Under the pieces are notes generated by a model, which had not been told where the DNA came from, did no database searches, and was given only the letters and a program-made list of their open reading frames with translations. Shown in pieces: positions 1 to 8,798 of a DNA stretch of 64,000 nucleotides (position 1 is the first letter of the stretch; every line of letters starts with the position of its first letter). Source of the DNA: Gilliamella mensalis (GTDB lineage Bacteria; Pseudomonadota; Gammaproteobacteria; Enterobacterales; Orbaceae); assembly GCF_900103085.1 (NCBI RefSeq), contig NZ_FMWR01000003.1, positions 1 to 64,000 of the forward strand. Direction: 5' to 3'. Position numbers and translations under genes: made by a program.

Positions 1-120
1 TGCAATGTGATGCAGAAGATGGGGCCGGCGAATATGGACATTAAATCGAAATTACCACCTATTTGTTCTGGAGTTCAAGAAAACTCAACCAACGAACATG
101 CTATTTTTGTGGAAAGATAA
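1..120 (+). CDS. C-terminal end of a probable VgrG tip protein (partial)
   Basis: The first 120 bases read open in frame 1 for 39 residues and stop with TAA, so the 5' part of this gene lies outside the window. The visible tail contains two cysteines and ends in FVER. The fragment is too short for a domain call. VgrG is inferred mainly from position: it lies two bases before a DUF4123-type adaptor gene, which normally follows vgrG and precedes its cargo effector. Another type VI component, such as a PAAR or Hcp-fusion protein, would fit the same position. Confidence 0.5.
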   Translation, partial: CNVMQKMGPANMDIKSKLPPICSGVQENSTNEHAIFVER

Positions 121-122
121 TA

Positions 123-1010
123 ATGAAAAATTTAATACCTGATAACCAAATTAGTCAAATAATTACTCAGCACCTAATGCAGTTTGGTAAATTACATTTA
201 CTCGTTGATCCCAAAATCAATGATGAATTCTTTTTAAAAAATTATTTTGATTTTGAGTCAATTGTTCCTGTTCGCGATAGGCAAGATACCGTATCGACAG
301 ATTATGAATGCTTACAGCTTTGCACAATATCTAAACAATCAATAGCCGAAAGTACGCAATCGAAGCCAACATCTGTTTTAGAAGATATTATTCAAAACTT
401 AAATGATAAAAAATCTGCAGCGATTGCGATCTTATTTTCACTATATCCTATTAATTATATTCAAAAACAAATTAGTAATGCCATGTTTATGCGCTATGAT
501 GGAAGCTATTATCTTTTTCGTTTTTATGACCCCAAAGTTTTAAATCATTTAGTTAGAATTTTTGATCAACAACAATTAGATAACTTATTCGGTGTAATTG
601 AGTATTGGTATTATTGGCATGATAACTATATCGAACTACATCATAAACCAGAAATAATCTTATCTGATATTAACTATCAAATAAGCTCTCGCCAATGGCA
701 ACAACTTAATATTGCACAGACATATAATTATTACGAATACATTACAACAAATCAACAAAATAACACATTAACCACAGAGCAGAAAAAAACATTAAATCAG
801 CTGTTAGAATGGGTGTATATGGCAAGTTACACGCAACCTGATAAACACATACTCAATTATATGGTTAGCTATATCATGGCTCAACCACCATCGTTTTTTC
901 AATCAATAGATAAAGATCTATGTGCTAACCTTATTAATAATAAGGATATTAACAAAATTAAACAATATTTTAATGAATGGCAAGAAGGAATAAAGCATGG
1001 CATCGCTTGA
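123..1010 (+). CDS. DUF4123-type T6SS effector adaptor/chaperone
   Basis: A 295-residue protein starting at the ATG at 123, two bases after the preceding stop, with a GGAAAG ribosome site at 111-116. The frame is open further upstream, but that stretch overlaps the previous gene. The N-terminus (residues about 20-45, including LHLLVDPKIND) resembles the start of the DUF4123 fold, in which a short beta strand is followed by a conserved Asp. The rest is rich in Tyr, Trp and Asn with no membrane segment. DUF4123 proteins (Tap-1/TEC type) load one cognate effector onto VgrG. The 14-base overlap with the next gene supports pairing with that effector. The family call is by pattern and context. Confidence 0.65.
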   Translation: MKNLIPDNQISQIITQHLMQFGKLHLLVDPKINDEFFLKNYFDFESIVPVRDRQDTVSTDYECLQLCTISKQSIAESTQSKPTSVLEDIIQNLNDKKSAAIAILFSLYPINYIQKQISNAMFMRYDGSYYLFRFYDPKVLNHLVRIFDQQQLDNLFGVIEYWYYWHDNYIELHHKPEIILSDINYQISSRQWQQLNIAQTYNYYEYITTNQQNNTLTTEQKKTLNQLLEWVYMASYTQPDKHILNYMVSYIMAQPPSFFQSIDKDLCANLINNKDINKIKQYFNEWQEGIKHGIA

Positions 1011-3642
1011 TAATTTACTAGGGCTATTGAAGACAAATGAACAAAATCCAGGTAAACGTTGTCCTAGTTGTCAAGACAAAGAGGGTAATTTATTTGTGCT
1101 ACCAACTCGTTTGTCTATAGCTGGTTACCTATCGCGCAATGATATACCACCATTACCCAATTTTGTGCAAAAAAAAGTTAAAGATATACCATTAACACAT
1201 TCTAAGTATTGTTTACAAATGCTTAGACAAGGTTATTTATACGTTTTAGAACATCGTAACACGGGCAAAAAATGGCGTGTATTTACCTCTAGCCCAGAGG
1301 GGTGTTTGATTGAACATAAAAATGTTGAAAACGTAAGTAATATTCCCCCTACTTATACCTGCAATATTGCATTTGATGGAGCCGATGCGTCGTATATTAG
1401 TTTTAAAGAAAGCGAAAATATCATTAAGATCTATTTTATATTTGCACCTAATAAAATCAGTGCAAAGCTATTAGCGAAATATGAAGATCAGGATCTCTAT
1501 TTACTTGACGGCATAACACCCGATGAAATTCGCAATGGAGTTAAATCAATATTACCAGATGAATTTTCGCCCAATATTTTAGAATTTTCGACAGCAGAAA
1601 AGCTAGCAACCCAAGAGGAATTTTTAAATAACACGCCTTTTTGGGGTAATCAATCAGCTGAGCGATGTCAAGCATATCAAAAAAAACAGAACGTAGAATT
1701 TGTCTACTCCAAGCGTACAAATTTTAATGATGCATCCATAGGTAAGAATTTTTATCGTTATTTGTCGATATACAAAAAGCTGAAAAAACGTCAAGGTGCA
1801 GCCATTGTTGTCAACGATGCTATCGGCATCACTCAAAGTTTAAATAATCGGCGCAATCAAGCATTACAACAAAATATGAAACCTTGGATGGAAACTAAAG
1901 ATAATGAAGGCATTTCTAACGAACACCGCTTACTAATTTCTAGACAGCTTTATGGGCTTAAAGACTCATTCCGTCAAATGCGCATTAAACAAATGATAAA
2001 CCAGCAAAATCGACATTATGACTACTTGAGAATATATGGATCAGATCCAGAACTATCCGATGAGATGAAAGAAATTTTTCTTAGATATCTTGATGAAGAT
2101 CAAGAAAGGTATAAGAAAAACATTGATAATATCTATACCCAAGAAGCCTCGGAAGAAGAATTTAAAGAAAAATATTGGAACCGATTATCACAAGAAAAGC
2201 TCGATACCTTTCAAAAAAAATTTGATGAAAAAAGTCAATTTGCCGAACAAAAGGCAGAAAATCATAGCCAAGATTATATAAAGTGGTTAAAGTCTGCACA
2301 CCTGCTGCTAGCGCTAGATTTTTATGACTCTAACGAAAAACTCGATGGCATTCAGTTTACTCTGCAAGTCAGTGCATGTATCTGTGGTGCAAGCGGCTCG
2401 CCTTCTGTAAGAAAACAATTTGATAAGTGGTGGAGTGCCTCCAAAATTACCCGTGAAAATTTATGTTGGCGTGCATATAGTTTTAATATTACAAGCATAA
2501 TCGATACAATTAATGAGTATCTGGATTTGCAAAAAAAAATCATCATCAGCGATGGCCCTATTACAAATACTGACCATCTATCAACAATTGATACCGCCGT
2601 TGATTTACTTAGTAAAATCACAGACCATATTAATCAAACGGGTCCCATAATTGATGACTTGGCGACACGTGGCTTGCCTATTGCATTATTATCAATCTCA
2701 TTTGCTGATTTAGTACGGCATTTTTTAAAGGTAACTTCAACACAGGCTGAACAGCGGGTTCTTAACTTTTTTGGTAATATGATTTTGTCTAGAATTAATA
2801 AAGAGGCGCGAAAACTGTATGGTTTACGCATTAATATTTGTGGAAAAAGTTTTACCGCTGACCCAGCAAAAGGCGCTGGACAAATAACCCGTAGAGCGAG
2901 GGAGCATTTTCAAAATGCCGATCTGGTTAATACCCGAATTGCCATGAGCGTTTTCGGGTTTAGCGCTTATGACACAATCCGAAAAATTACACAAGGCAAA
3001 TGGAAAAATTGGCGAGAAGGTGCTGAACTTGTTGCATCAGGGATGACAACCATAGCTGCAATATTCCAAATAGGGACTAGTGTTGTTGAATGTTGTATCG
3101 GTAGAGATCCAACATCGATGACCACAATTACAACGCGTAATGCCTTTGGCCGAATATTTTTATGGGGTGCGACCTTATCGGCAATGGCAGGAGGAATGTC
3201 CGTATACTTTGATTTTATAGATGGTAAAAAAGCAAGTAAACGAAATAAAATAATAGAAATAGCTCATTATGCTAGAGCAATGGCAACCCTCGCGCTTAGT
3301 ATATCACAATTTTTAGCGGCATTAGGTTCTTTAGTTCCATGGCTAGAAAGAATTGTGAATGAAAGTATTAAGCGAACTATTTGGGTAGCTATGGCTGAAT
3401 GGGGGTTAGTTTTAGGACGAATAGCATTGCAACGAGGGGTAGCTATAGTAATTGGCGCGGTAGGATTTGTTGCAACCTTATTTACTATCGTAGTGTGTGT
3501 CGTTATTATGATTTTTGACGATAATGCATTACAAAAATGGTTAGATCGTTGTTGCTTTAGTAAAGATCCCAAACGTGATCAATTTGATGACTTAACTGAA
3601 GAGTTAACTGAGTTTAATCAAGCAGTTCAGGGGACATTTTAA
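997..3642 (+). CDS. VasX-like T6SS membrane-active effector
   Basis: An 881-residue protein overlapping the adaptor by 14 bases, with ribosome site AAGGA just before the ATG. The N-terminus has CPSC (Cys22, Cys25) followed by LPTRLSIAGY and then a YCLQMLRQGYLYVLE block. This pattern is typical of the VasX N-terminal region (also annotated BTH_I2691-type effectors). The middle (about 330-430) is charged and helical. The C-terminal third carries about five hydrophobic segments (near 677-700, 718-738, 762-782, 794-811 and 814-840) before a short acidic tail. That layout matches colicin-like effectors that permeabilise the target inner membrane from the periplasm. There is no signal peptide, as expected for VgrG-delivered cargo. 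Pore formation is inferred from topology only. Confidence 0.65.
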   Translation: MASLDNLLGLLKTNEQNPGKRCPSCQDKEGNLFVLPTRLSIAGYLSRNDIPPLPNFVQKKVKDIPLTHSKYCLQMLRQGYLYVLEHRNTGKKWRVFTSSPEGCLIEHKNVENVSNIPPTYTCNIAFDGADASYISFKESENIIKIYFIFAPNKISAKLLAKYEDQDLYLLDGITPDEIRNGVKSILPDEFSPNILEFSTAEKLATQEEFLNNTPFWGNQSAERCQAYQKKQNVEFVYSKRTNFNDASIGKNFYRYLSIYKKLKKRQGAAIVVNDAIGITQSLNNRRNQALQQNMKPWMETKDNEGISNEHRLLISRQLYGLKDSFRQMRIKQMINQQNRHYDYLRIYGSDPELSDEMKEIFLRYLDEDQERYKKNIDNIYTQEASEEEFKEKYWNRLSQEKLDTFQKKFDEKSQFAEQKAENHSQDYIKWLKSAHLLLALDFYDSNEKLDGIQFTLQVSACICGASGSPSVRKQFDKWWSASKITRENLCWRAYSFNITSIIDTINEYLDLQKKIIISDGPITNTDHLSTIDTAVDLLSKITDHINQTGPIIDDLATRGLPIALLSISFADLVRHFLKVTSTQAEQRVLNFFGNMILSRINKEARKLYGLRINICGKSFTADPAKGAGQITRRAREHFQNADLVNTRIAMSVFGFSAYDTIRKITQGKWKNWREGAELVASGMTTIAAIFQIGTSVVECCIGRDPTSMTTITTRNAFGRIFLWGATLSAMAGGMSVYFDFIDGKKASKRNKIIEIAHYARAMATLALSISQFLAALGSLVPWLERIVNESIKRTIWVAMAEWGLVLGRIALQRGVAIVIGAVGFVATLFTIVVCVVIMIFDDNALQKWLDRCCFSKDPKRDQFDDLTEELTEFNQAVQGTF

Positions 3643-4820
3643 TGTATATTGGTGAATTTATATTGTGGTTAGGTAGTGCAATTAAACCTGAAACCCGTAA
3701 AAAATTGAAAAAAGATTATTCTGATAACTCAATGAAGTTAAGCGAAGTCGCCAAAGATTATACTAAAGAGTCGGTCAGTCATAATCCACGCCCGATAGGA
3801 CCTTATTATGCCTATAACGATCGCTATTTAGAGATACGAGGAGGTATGTTTGAAAATTTTCGGGGGATTATTACTTGGATTAGTTTTGCTATATTTTTTA
3901 TTCCTTATTCTAGTGGAGATCTAGGATTAAACACTTTACTTGAATTATATCATCACGAATATCATAATTTTGCTTTGAGTATATTTGCAATAATATTTTA
4001 TTCAACTATATTTTTAGTTTCATTGTATTTATGCATCCGCTACTTCCGTTATGTCTGTCGCTTAGAGTTATTCACGCTTCGCCATATTCGGGTACGGTTT
4101 AATCGGGTAACACGGCAAGTGTATGTACAACGCCCTAAATATTGTGGCGGTACTGCAGTGTTTAAATGGGAACATATTATGCCCGCTAATTTTGGCGAGA
4201 CTGGCTCGGATATGGGCGGTACTAATGTGGTTAACTTGTTTACTTTTCACCCTTATAAAACTGGCTTTCCAGTTGCACAGTCCGTGGGCGTAGGCAAAAA
4301 CACTTATGATCCTCAAGATTATAAAGACGAGTGGGAATTTATTCGCCGTTATATGGAAGACGGTCCCCAAAACCTGCCAAAACCACGCATAAGCACTCAC
4401 TTACCCATGCCTTTTCACGGTGTTGAGGGGCATATTCGCCCCATGATCCATCTGGCAAAAAATAATCCCAGTGTGATAATACTTTTAATGTTAATCCCCG
4501 TCTTTTTAATCTTATTGCCATTTTATACGGTGGGTTACTTTATTTCGGAATGCCTATGCTGGCAACCTCGTTGGTCAAAAGTGATCAGGCAAGCGGGTAA
4601 ACCCGGTAAACCTTTACCAAAAGAAACCACCCTATCGGATTACCCACCCGAGGTACAAAAGGCAATTTTAGATAATAGCCAAGAGTGGGGCGTGATTGAT
4701 GACGAAACGGGCGAACTTATCGACTATGGTCAATTTAAAAGACCCAAGAAAAAAGCCAGCCGAAAAACAAAAACAGCAAAACAAGCTGAAAAGCCCATAA
4801 AAGAGAATGCAGAGGATTAA
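3642..4820 (+). CDS. DUF6708-like membrane protein, probable effector immunity protein
   Basis: A 392-residue protein whose ATG shares one base with the effector stop (TAATG), indicating translational coupling. It has three hydrophobic segments (about 74-90, 109-133 and 275-300), a soluble middle domain and a lysine-rich tail. The block RFNRVTRQVYVQRP followed by a Gly/Trp-rich strand resembles DUF6708 proteins, which are often found beside vgrG. Immunity to VasX-type toxins is provided by an inner-membrane protein encoded directly downstream, so position and topology both point to self-protection. A second effector subunit cannot be excluded. A hairpin follows the stop at 4831-4856. Confidence 0.5.
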   Translation: MYIGEFILWLGSAIKPETRKKLKKDYSDNSMKLSEVAKDYTKESVSHNPRPIGPYYAYNDRYLEIRGGMFENFRGIITWISFAIFFIPYSSGDLGLNTLLELYHHEYHNFALSIFAIIFYSTIFLVSLYLCIRYFRYVCRLELFTLRHIRVRFNRVTRQVYVQRPKYCGGTAVFKWEHIMPANFGETGSDMGGTNVVNLFTFHPYKTGFPVAQSVGVGKNTYDPQDYKDEWEFIRRYMEDGPQNLPKPRISTHLPMPFHGVEGHIRPMIHLAKNNPSVIILLMLIPVFLILLPFYTVGYFISECLCWQPRWSKVIRQAGKPGKPLPKETTLSDYPPEVQKAILDNSQEWGVIDDETGELIDYGQFKRPKKKASRKTKTAKQAEKPIKENAED

Positions 4821-4830
4821 TTGGGAAGGT

Positions 4831-4856
4831 CAAAGCACTGCTGATTCAGTGCTTTG
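4831..4856. terminator. Hairpin closing the T6SS cargo operon
   Basis: A perfect 10-bp inverted repeat (CAAAGCACTG / CAGTGCTTTG) with a 6-base loop lies ten bases after the immunity-gene stop. No T-run follows on either strand, so it may be a weak terminator or a 3'-end processing or stability stem. Confidence 0.5.
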
Positions 4857-4883
4857 GAAACAAAATTTATTATAAAAATTCAT

Positions 4884-4902
4884 TGCCGACGCAAGTTCGG
4901 CA
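4884..4902 (-). terminator. Hairpin at the 3' end of zwf-pgl
   Basis: TGCCGA and TCGGCA arms enclose a 7-base loop. On the minus strand the stem is followed a few bases later by ATTTTT. It sits about 20 bases past the pgl stop. A similar GCCGAC/GTCGGC stem lies 3' of mukB at 48383-48403. Confidence 0.45.
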
Positions 4903-4920
4903 AACAAAACAGTAGAAAAA

Positions 4921-5619
4921 CTAAGATGCAGTCCAAAACCCGGTAACATTCACTTTGTCCTGCTGCAAAACAGCTCGAATAGGCATTTGATTAACATTAT
5001 GATCTTTTTCGGCTTGTTCTAATACATGCATTTTGCTTTCACCAACTAAATGTAGATAGATATTTTTACTATTTAAAATAGTGGGTAACGTTAAGGTAAT
5101 ACGATCTAGTGGTGCTGTTAATGGTGTCATTCCGACAACTTTTCGACCTGATTTCATATCTAAACCAGCCGCTAAATTAGCTGCACCTGGGAATAGTGAA
5201 GCTGTATGTCCATCTTCACCCATACCTAAAACAATTACATCAAATGGCATCGGGATTTTATCTAACATCTTGTCAGTCATTTCTGCGCCATCAAATGGAT
5301 TATCATAACTGTTTTTTAAACCGACAAAATTAGCCAATTTTGCATTGTTTTGTAATAAATGCGTCATTACTAACTTTTCGTTACTGGCATCATCATTATC
5401 ATCAACCCATCGATCATCAACTAATGTAATAAAAACTCGGCTCCATTCTATATTTTGTTGACTTAGTGAAACAAATAATGGAATAGGTGTTTTACCTCCC
5501 GAAACCGCAATAGAAGCATGTCCTTTTTGTACAATTGCCTGTTTTAATTCATTGACAATATGTGAGGTTAAATCTTCGATCAATAATTGACTATTTTGAT
5601 ATTTATTTAACGTAAACAT
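4921..5619 (-). CDS. pgl: 6-phosphogluconolactonase
   Basis: Hydrolyses 6-phosphogluconolactone to 6-phosphogluconate, the second step of the oxidative pentose phosphate pathway. This is the short DevB-type enzyme (232 residues), not the beta-propeller YbhE type of E. coli. Family motifs are AVSGGKTPIPLF near the N-terminus, VDDRWV, and GMGEDGHTASLFPG in the middle. I chose the ATG at 5619 because AAAGGAAA lies just upstream. The open frame extends further, into zwf. The gene starts 14 bases after the zwf stop, so the pair is one operon. Confidence 0.93.
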   Translation of the reverse strand: MFTLNKYQNSQLLIEDLTSHIVNELKQAIVQKGHASIAVSGGKTPIPLFVSLSQQNIEWSRVFITLVDDRWVDDNDDASNEKLVMTHLLQNNAKLANFVGLKNSYDNPFDGAEMTDKMLDKIPMPFDVIVLGMGEDGHTASLFPGAANLAAGLDMKSGRKVVGMTPLTAPLDRITLTLPTILNSKNIYLHLVGESKMHVLEQAEKDHNVNQMPIRAVLQQDKVNVTGFWTAS

Positions 5620-5632
5620 AGTTATTTTTCCT

Positions 5633-7093
5633 TTATTCAAATTCGTGCCATGAATGCCCATCTTTAGTGATTAAGGCAACCGATGCGACCGGGCCCCAAG
5701 TGCCCGCTTGATACGTTTTTGGCGGTTCATTTTCTGTATCCCATGCACTAATAATTGAATCGACCCATTTCCATGCAGCTTCAACTTCATCACGATGAAC
5801 AAATAATGCTTGGCGCCCTCGCATAACTTCAAGTAATAAACGCTCATAGGCATCAGCGCTTTGTTGGTGAAAAGTTTCGCTGAAACTTAAATCAAGTTTT
5901 GTGGTTTGCAGATTGTGAGTGCTATCTAACCCCGGTACTTTGTTTAGAATTTCAATATCCATCCCTTCATCAGGTTGTAAACGAATCGTCAATTTATTTT
6001 GTGGTAATTGTGGATAAAATTCACTAAATAGATTAAGTGGTAATGGTTTAAAATAAACAACAACTTCAGAACATTTGCTCGGTAAACGCTTACCTGTACG
6101 TAAATAAAATGGGACGCCCGCCCAACGCCAGTTATCAATATCAACTCGAATGGCAACAAATGTTTCGGTATTGCTTTTTTGATTTGCACCGTCTTCTTCT
6201 AGATAGCCCGGTACATTAACACCATTAACAAATCCTGCTGTATATTGTCCACGAACCACTTTTTCGCGAATATTGGTTTTATCAATTGGTCTAAGGGCAT
6301 TTAATACTGCTATTTTTTCACTACGTAAGCTATCATCGTCAAGATCAGCAGGTGGTGACATGGCAATCATAGTTAAGATTTGTAATAGATGATTTTGTAC
6401 CATATCACGCATTTGACCAGCTTTATCAAAATATCCCCAGCGGCCTTCAATACCTACTTGTTCTGCTACCGTAATTTCGACATGATCAATAGAATTACGA
6501 TCCCAAAATGACGCAAACACTGTATTAGCAAAACGTAAGGCTAAGAGATTTAGTACTGATTCTTTACCTAAGTAATGATCAATACGATAGACTTGCGATT
6601 CGCTAAAAAATTTAGCCACCGAATCATTGATTTCGCGAGATGATTGCAAATCAGTTCCAAGCGGCTTCTCCATCACAATACGGTTTTGCGATTGATTTAA
6701 TCCAGCAGCAGCTAAACCTTGACAAATAGTACCGAAAGTACCTGGATGCATCGCAAAATAGAAAATAGCGGGATGACTTGAATTAAGTTTATTTTTCAAT
6801 CGTTCAAAACCAGCACTATCATTAACATCTAGTTTATGAAAATCCAATCGTTGACTAAATCGTTGCCAAATACTATCATCTAACGGCTCCGGCATAAATG
6901 AGGTTAACGCATCTTTTGCTACCTCACAATAAGCAGCATGATCCCAATCAGCACGTCCTACGCCTAAAATTTTGGTTTGTTCAGGTAGTTTTCCATACTT
7001 TTCTAATTGATATAAAGACGGTAGTAATTTACGTCTTGTCAAATCCCCTTTAGCACCAAAAATAACTAAATCGCAAGCTGGGATATCAGACAT
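5633..7093 (-). CDS. zwf: Glucose-6-phosphate 1-dehydrogenase
   Basis: Oxidises glucose-6-phosphate to 6-phosphogluconolactone with reduction of NADP+. The protein is 486 residues, the usual bacterial length. It opens with the dinucleotide-binding FGAKGDLTRRKL stretch (about 12-23), carries the substrate-site signature RIDHYLGKE near residue 170, and contains FYLRTGKRLP near 330. The start has a strong CTAGGAG site before the ATG. It is first in a two-gene operon with pgl. No edd, eda or gnd lies in this window. Confidence 0.97.
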   Translation of the reverse strand: MSDIPACDLVIFGAKGDLTRRKLLPSLYQLEKYGKLPEQTKILGVGRADWDHAAYCEVAKDALTSFMPEPLDDSIWQRFSQRLDFHKLDVNDSAGFERLKNKLNSSHPAIFYFAMHPGTFGTICQGLAAAGLNQSQNRIVMEKPLGTDLQSSREINDSVAKFFSESQVYRIDHYLGKESVLNLLALRFANTVFASFWDRNSIDHVEITVAEQVGIEGRWGYFDKAGQMRDMVQNHLLQILTMIAMSPPADLDDDSLRSEKIAVLNALRPIDKTNIREKVVRGQYTAGFVNGVNVPGYLEEDGANQKSNTETFVAIRVDIDNWRWAGVPFYLRTGKRLPSKCSEVVVYFKPLPLNLFSEFYPQLPQNKLTIRLQPDEGMDIEILNKVPGLDSTHNLQTTKLDLSFSETFHQQSADAYERLLLEVMRGRQALFVHRDEVEAAWKWVDSIISAWDTENEPPKTYQAGTWGPVASVALITKDGHSWHEFE

Positions 7094-7200
7094 GGTTTTC
7101 TCCTAGGATGGTATAATGTAATTATTCTATTATGTTGGATGGTTAGTGTACAGGCTAAATCATAACAATAGGTATTAGCCTTCAATTGGCTCTAAAACAA

Positions 7201-7225
7201 AAAGGTCACCGCTGTGGTGACCTTT
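7201..7225 (-). terminator. rplY terminator
   Basis: A perfect 10-bp stem (AAAGGTCACC / GGTGACCTTT) with a 5-base loop. On the minus strand it runs into TTTGTTTT, an intrinsic terminator about 40 bases past the rplY stop and upstream of zwf. Confidence 0.85.
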
Positions 7226-7262
7226 TGCTTGAATTAAGTAATTGGATAGTATTCCAATAAAT

Positions 7263-7547
7263 TTATGCGCGTACAAAATCCATATGAACTAATTTTGGTT
7301 TAAATGCATGACGTTGTACTGCTTGTACTTTGACTTTAACTGCTTTGCCGTCAACTTCAACAGTTAACACATCAGAATAAAACTCTGGTTTCTCTTGCAT
7401 ATTAAAGATTTGGTTGTGATCAAGCACAACAGAGATTGCAGGTTCAGTTCCACCATAAATGATGGCTGGGAATTTACCAGCGTGACGCAGGCGGCGGCTC
7501 GCACCCTTACCATGCTCTTTTCTAACTTCAGCTTTGAATGTAAACAT
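7263..7547 (-). CDS. rplY: 50S ribosomal protein L25
   Basis: A 94-residue protein matching the short, non-CTC form of L25. It begins [20 protein letters not shown], has the AIIYGG loop, and ends HMDFVRA, all typical of enterobacterial L25, which binds 5S rRNA. It is monocistronic, with its own terminator downstream. About 180 bases upstream separate it from the mutarotase gene. Confidence 0.97.
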   Translation of the reverse strand: MFTFKAEVRKEHGKGASRRLRHAGKFPAIIYGGTEPAISVVLDHNQIFNMQEKPEFYSDVLTVEVDGKAVKVKVQAVQRHAFKPKLVHMDFVRA

Positions 7548-7659
7548 ATTTATTTCTCTTAATGATTTAAAATAAAAGCCAATTACAGGCGACCCAGTAG
7601 TTGACTATCAAACTAGCACTTTAAAAAGTGGTGTGGATTATAAAGTGTTATCCTTGTAA

Positions 7660-7706
7660 ACGCAATCAATTAATCATATTACAAATTGAGTAAACATTGA
7701 TTGCGT
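7660..7706 (-). terminator. Long inverted repeat 3' of the mutarotase gene
   Basis: Eleven-base arms ACGCAATCAAT (7660-7670) and ATTGATTGCGT (7696-7706) are perfect complements around a 25-base AT-rich loop, just past the mutarotase stop. It is probably a 3'-end structure. No clear T-run follows, so terminator activity is uncertain. Confidence 0.35.
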
Positions 7707-7728
7707 ATATAGAATAAAATATGAACGC

Positions 7729-8601
7729 TTAGAGCAACTCTATACGAAAACCATAAGTTGATTTCTTATTGGAAGATGATTTCAATGGTTTTGTAATACA
7801 ACCGGCTTCAACACAAACCATTGATTTATATTCATCATCACCAAAATCCGCCATTGCTTTAGCTTTATTTATCCATGGATTCCAAGTAACTACATCACTG
7901 ACATTAGTGTTGGTTAATCGAATTGTTCGGATACCATCAGTTATCGTTAGTTGTTTACTCGCATCAGTATAAATACGATCGACTTCTTGATTAAAAGTCA
8001 ATTGACCTACTGTCACCGGTTTGTTTTCAACAGCAAGTCGTTCTTGATACGTTTCACCCAAACCTTTGACAACAACATGGTCAATGTTATCAATACCAAA
8101 ATAAGTATGTAGCGCACTAGTTATATCAAAGTCAGCAAAACAGCTTAAAGTAACTTCACAAGTTTTACCTAAATGAAGATTTAATGACACAGTAAAAGGT
8201 TGGCGACAATAAGGTTCTGTCTGTTGATTATTCGTGAGTGACAAAATGAGATCAACACCATTGTCATCCTCTTTACAAGAATCTAATTGCCATTCAACAA
8301 TACGCGCAAAACCATGAGAAGGATTTCCTAACTGACCAAACCATGGCCAGCAAACGGGTATCCCACCTCGAATAGCCACCCCTTGTTTAAAATTTGTTTT
8401 GTCGCTTAGCCAAACAACGGGAGTTTGTTCAGTAGCAGGCTGCCAAAATAACAAATGAGCACCTTGTAATGTAACCGCTGCCTTGCAAGTTTTATGGTTA
8501 ATAACCACAATAGGGAGTTCACCATAAGTCGATTGCTTAACCGATGAGCTTAGTGATACGCCTGATAAGCTACTATCTAAAATTGCTTTATACATACTCA
8601 T
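7729..8601 (-). CDS. yeaD: D-hexose-6-phosphate mutarotase (YeaD-like)
   Basis: A 290-residue aldose-1-epimerase-fold protein that interconverts alpha and beta anomers of hexose-6-phosphates. Recognisable YeaD motifs are VTLQGAHLLFWQP, GVAIRGGIPVCWPWFG, SHGFAR and WNPWINKAKAM near the C-terminus. Two ATGs six bases apart follow an AGGAG site. The first is used here. It lies in the same orientation as rplY and zwf-pgl but is separated by terminator-like structures, so it is probably transcribed alone. It plausibly feeds the correct glucose-6-phosphate anomer to Zwf. Confidence 0.9.
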   Translation of the reverse strand: MSMYKAILDSSLSGVSLSSSVKQSTYGELPIVVINHKTCKAAVTLQGAHLLFWQPATEQTPVVWLSDKTNFKQGVAIRGGIPVCWPWFGQLGNPSHGFARIVEWQLDSCKEDDNGVDLILSLTNNQQTEPYCRQPFTVSLNLHLGKTCEVTLSCFADFDITSALHTYFGIDNIDHVVVKGLGETYQERLAVENKPVTVGQLTFNQEVDRIYTDASKQLTITDGIRTIRLTNTNVSDVVTWNPWINKAKAMADFGDDEYKSMVCVEAGCITKPLKSSSNKKSTYGFRIELL

Positions 8602-8798
8602 ACTTACTCCTAAATAATAAATTTAATCAACTATTAATATCAAAATTTATCGATGATTGTACGCTTTTTAACTTAATAATGAAAACACTATAGATGCCAA
8701 AAGCTTTTTTTAATAAATTGGAGTAAAATAGCGCGCTATAAAAAATAAGATAACACACTAGTTATTTTTGTTAAAAAGTTTCAGGAAAGACTACGTTT

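Noticed and set aside
2352..2621. Leftward frames antisense to the VasX-like effector
   Set aside because: They are shadows of a well-supported 881-codon gene with no ribosome site or recognisable product.
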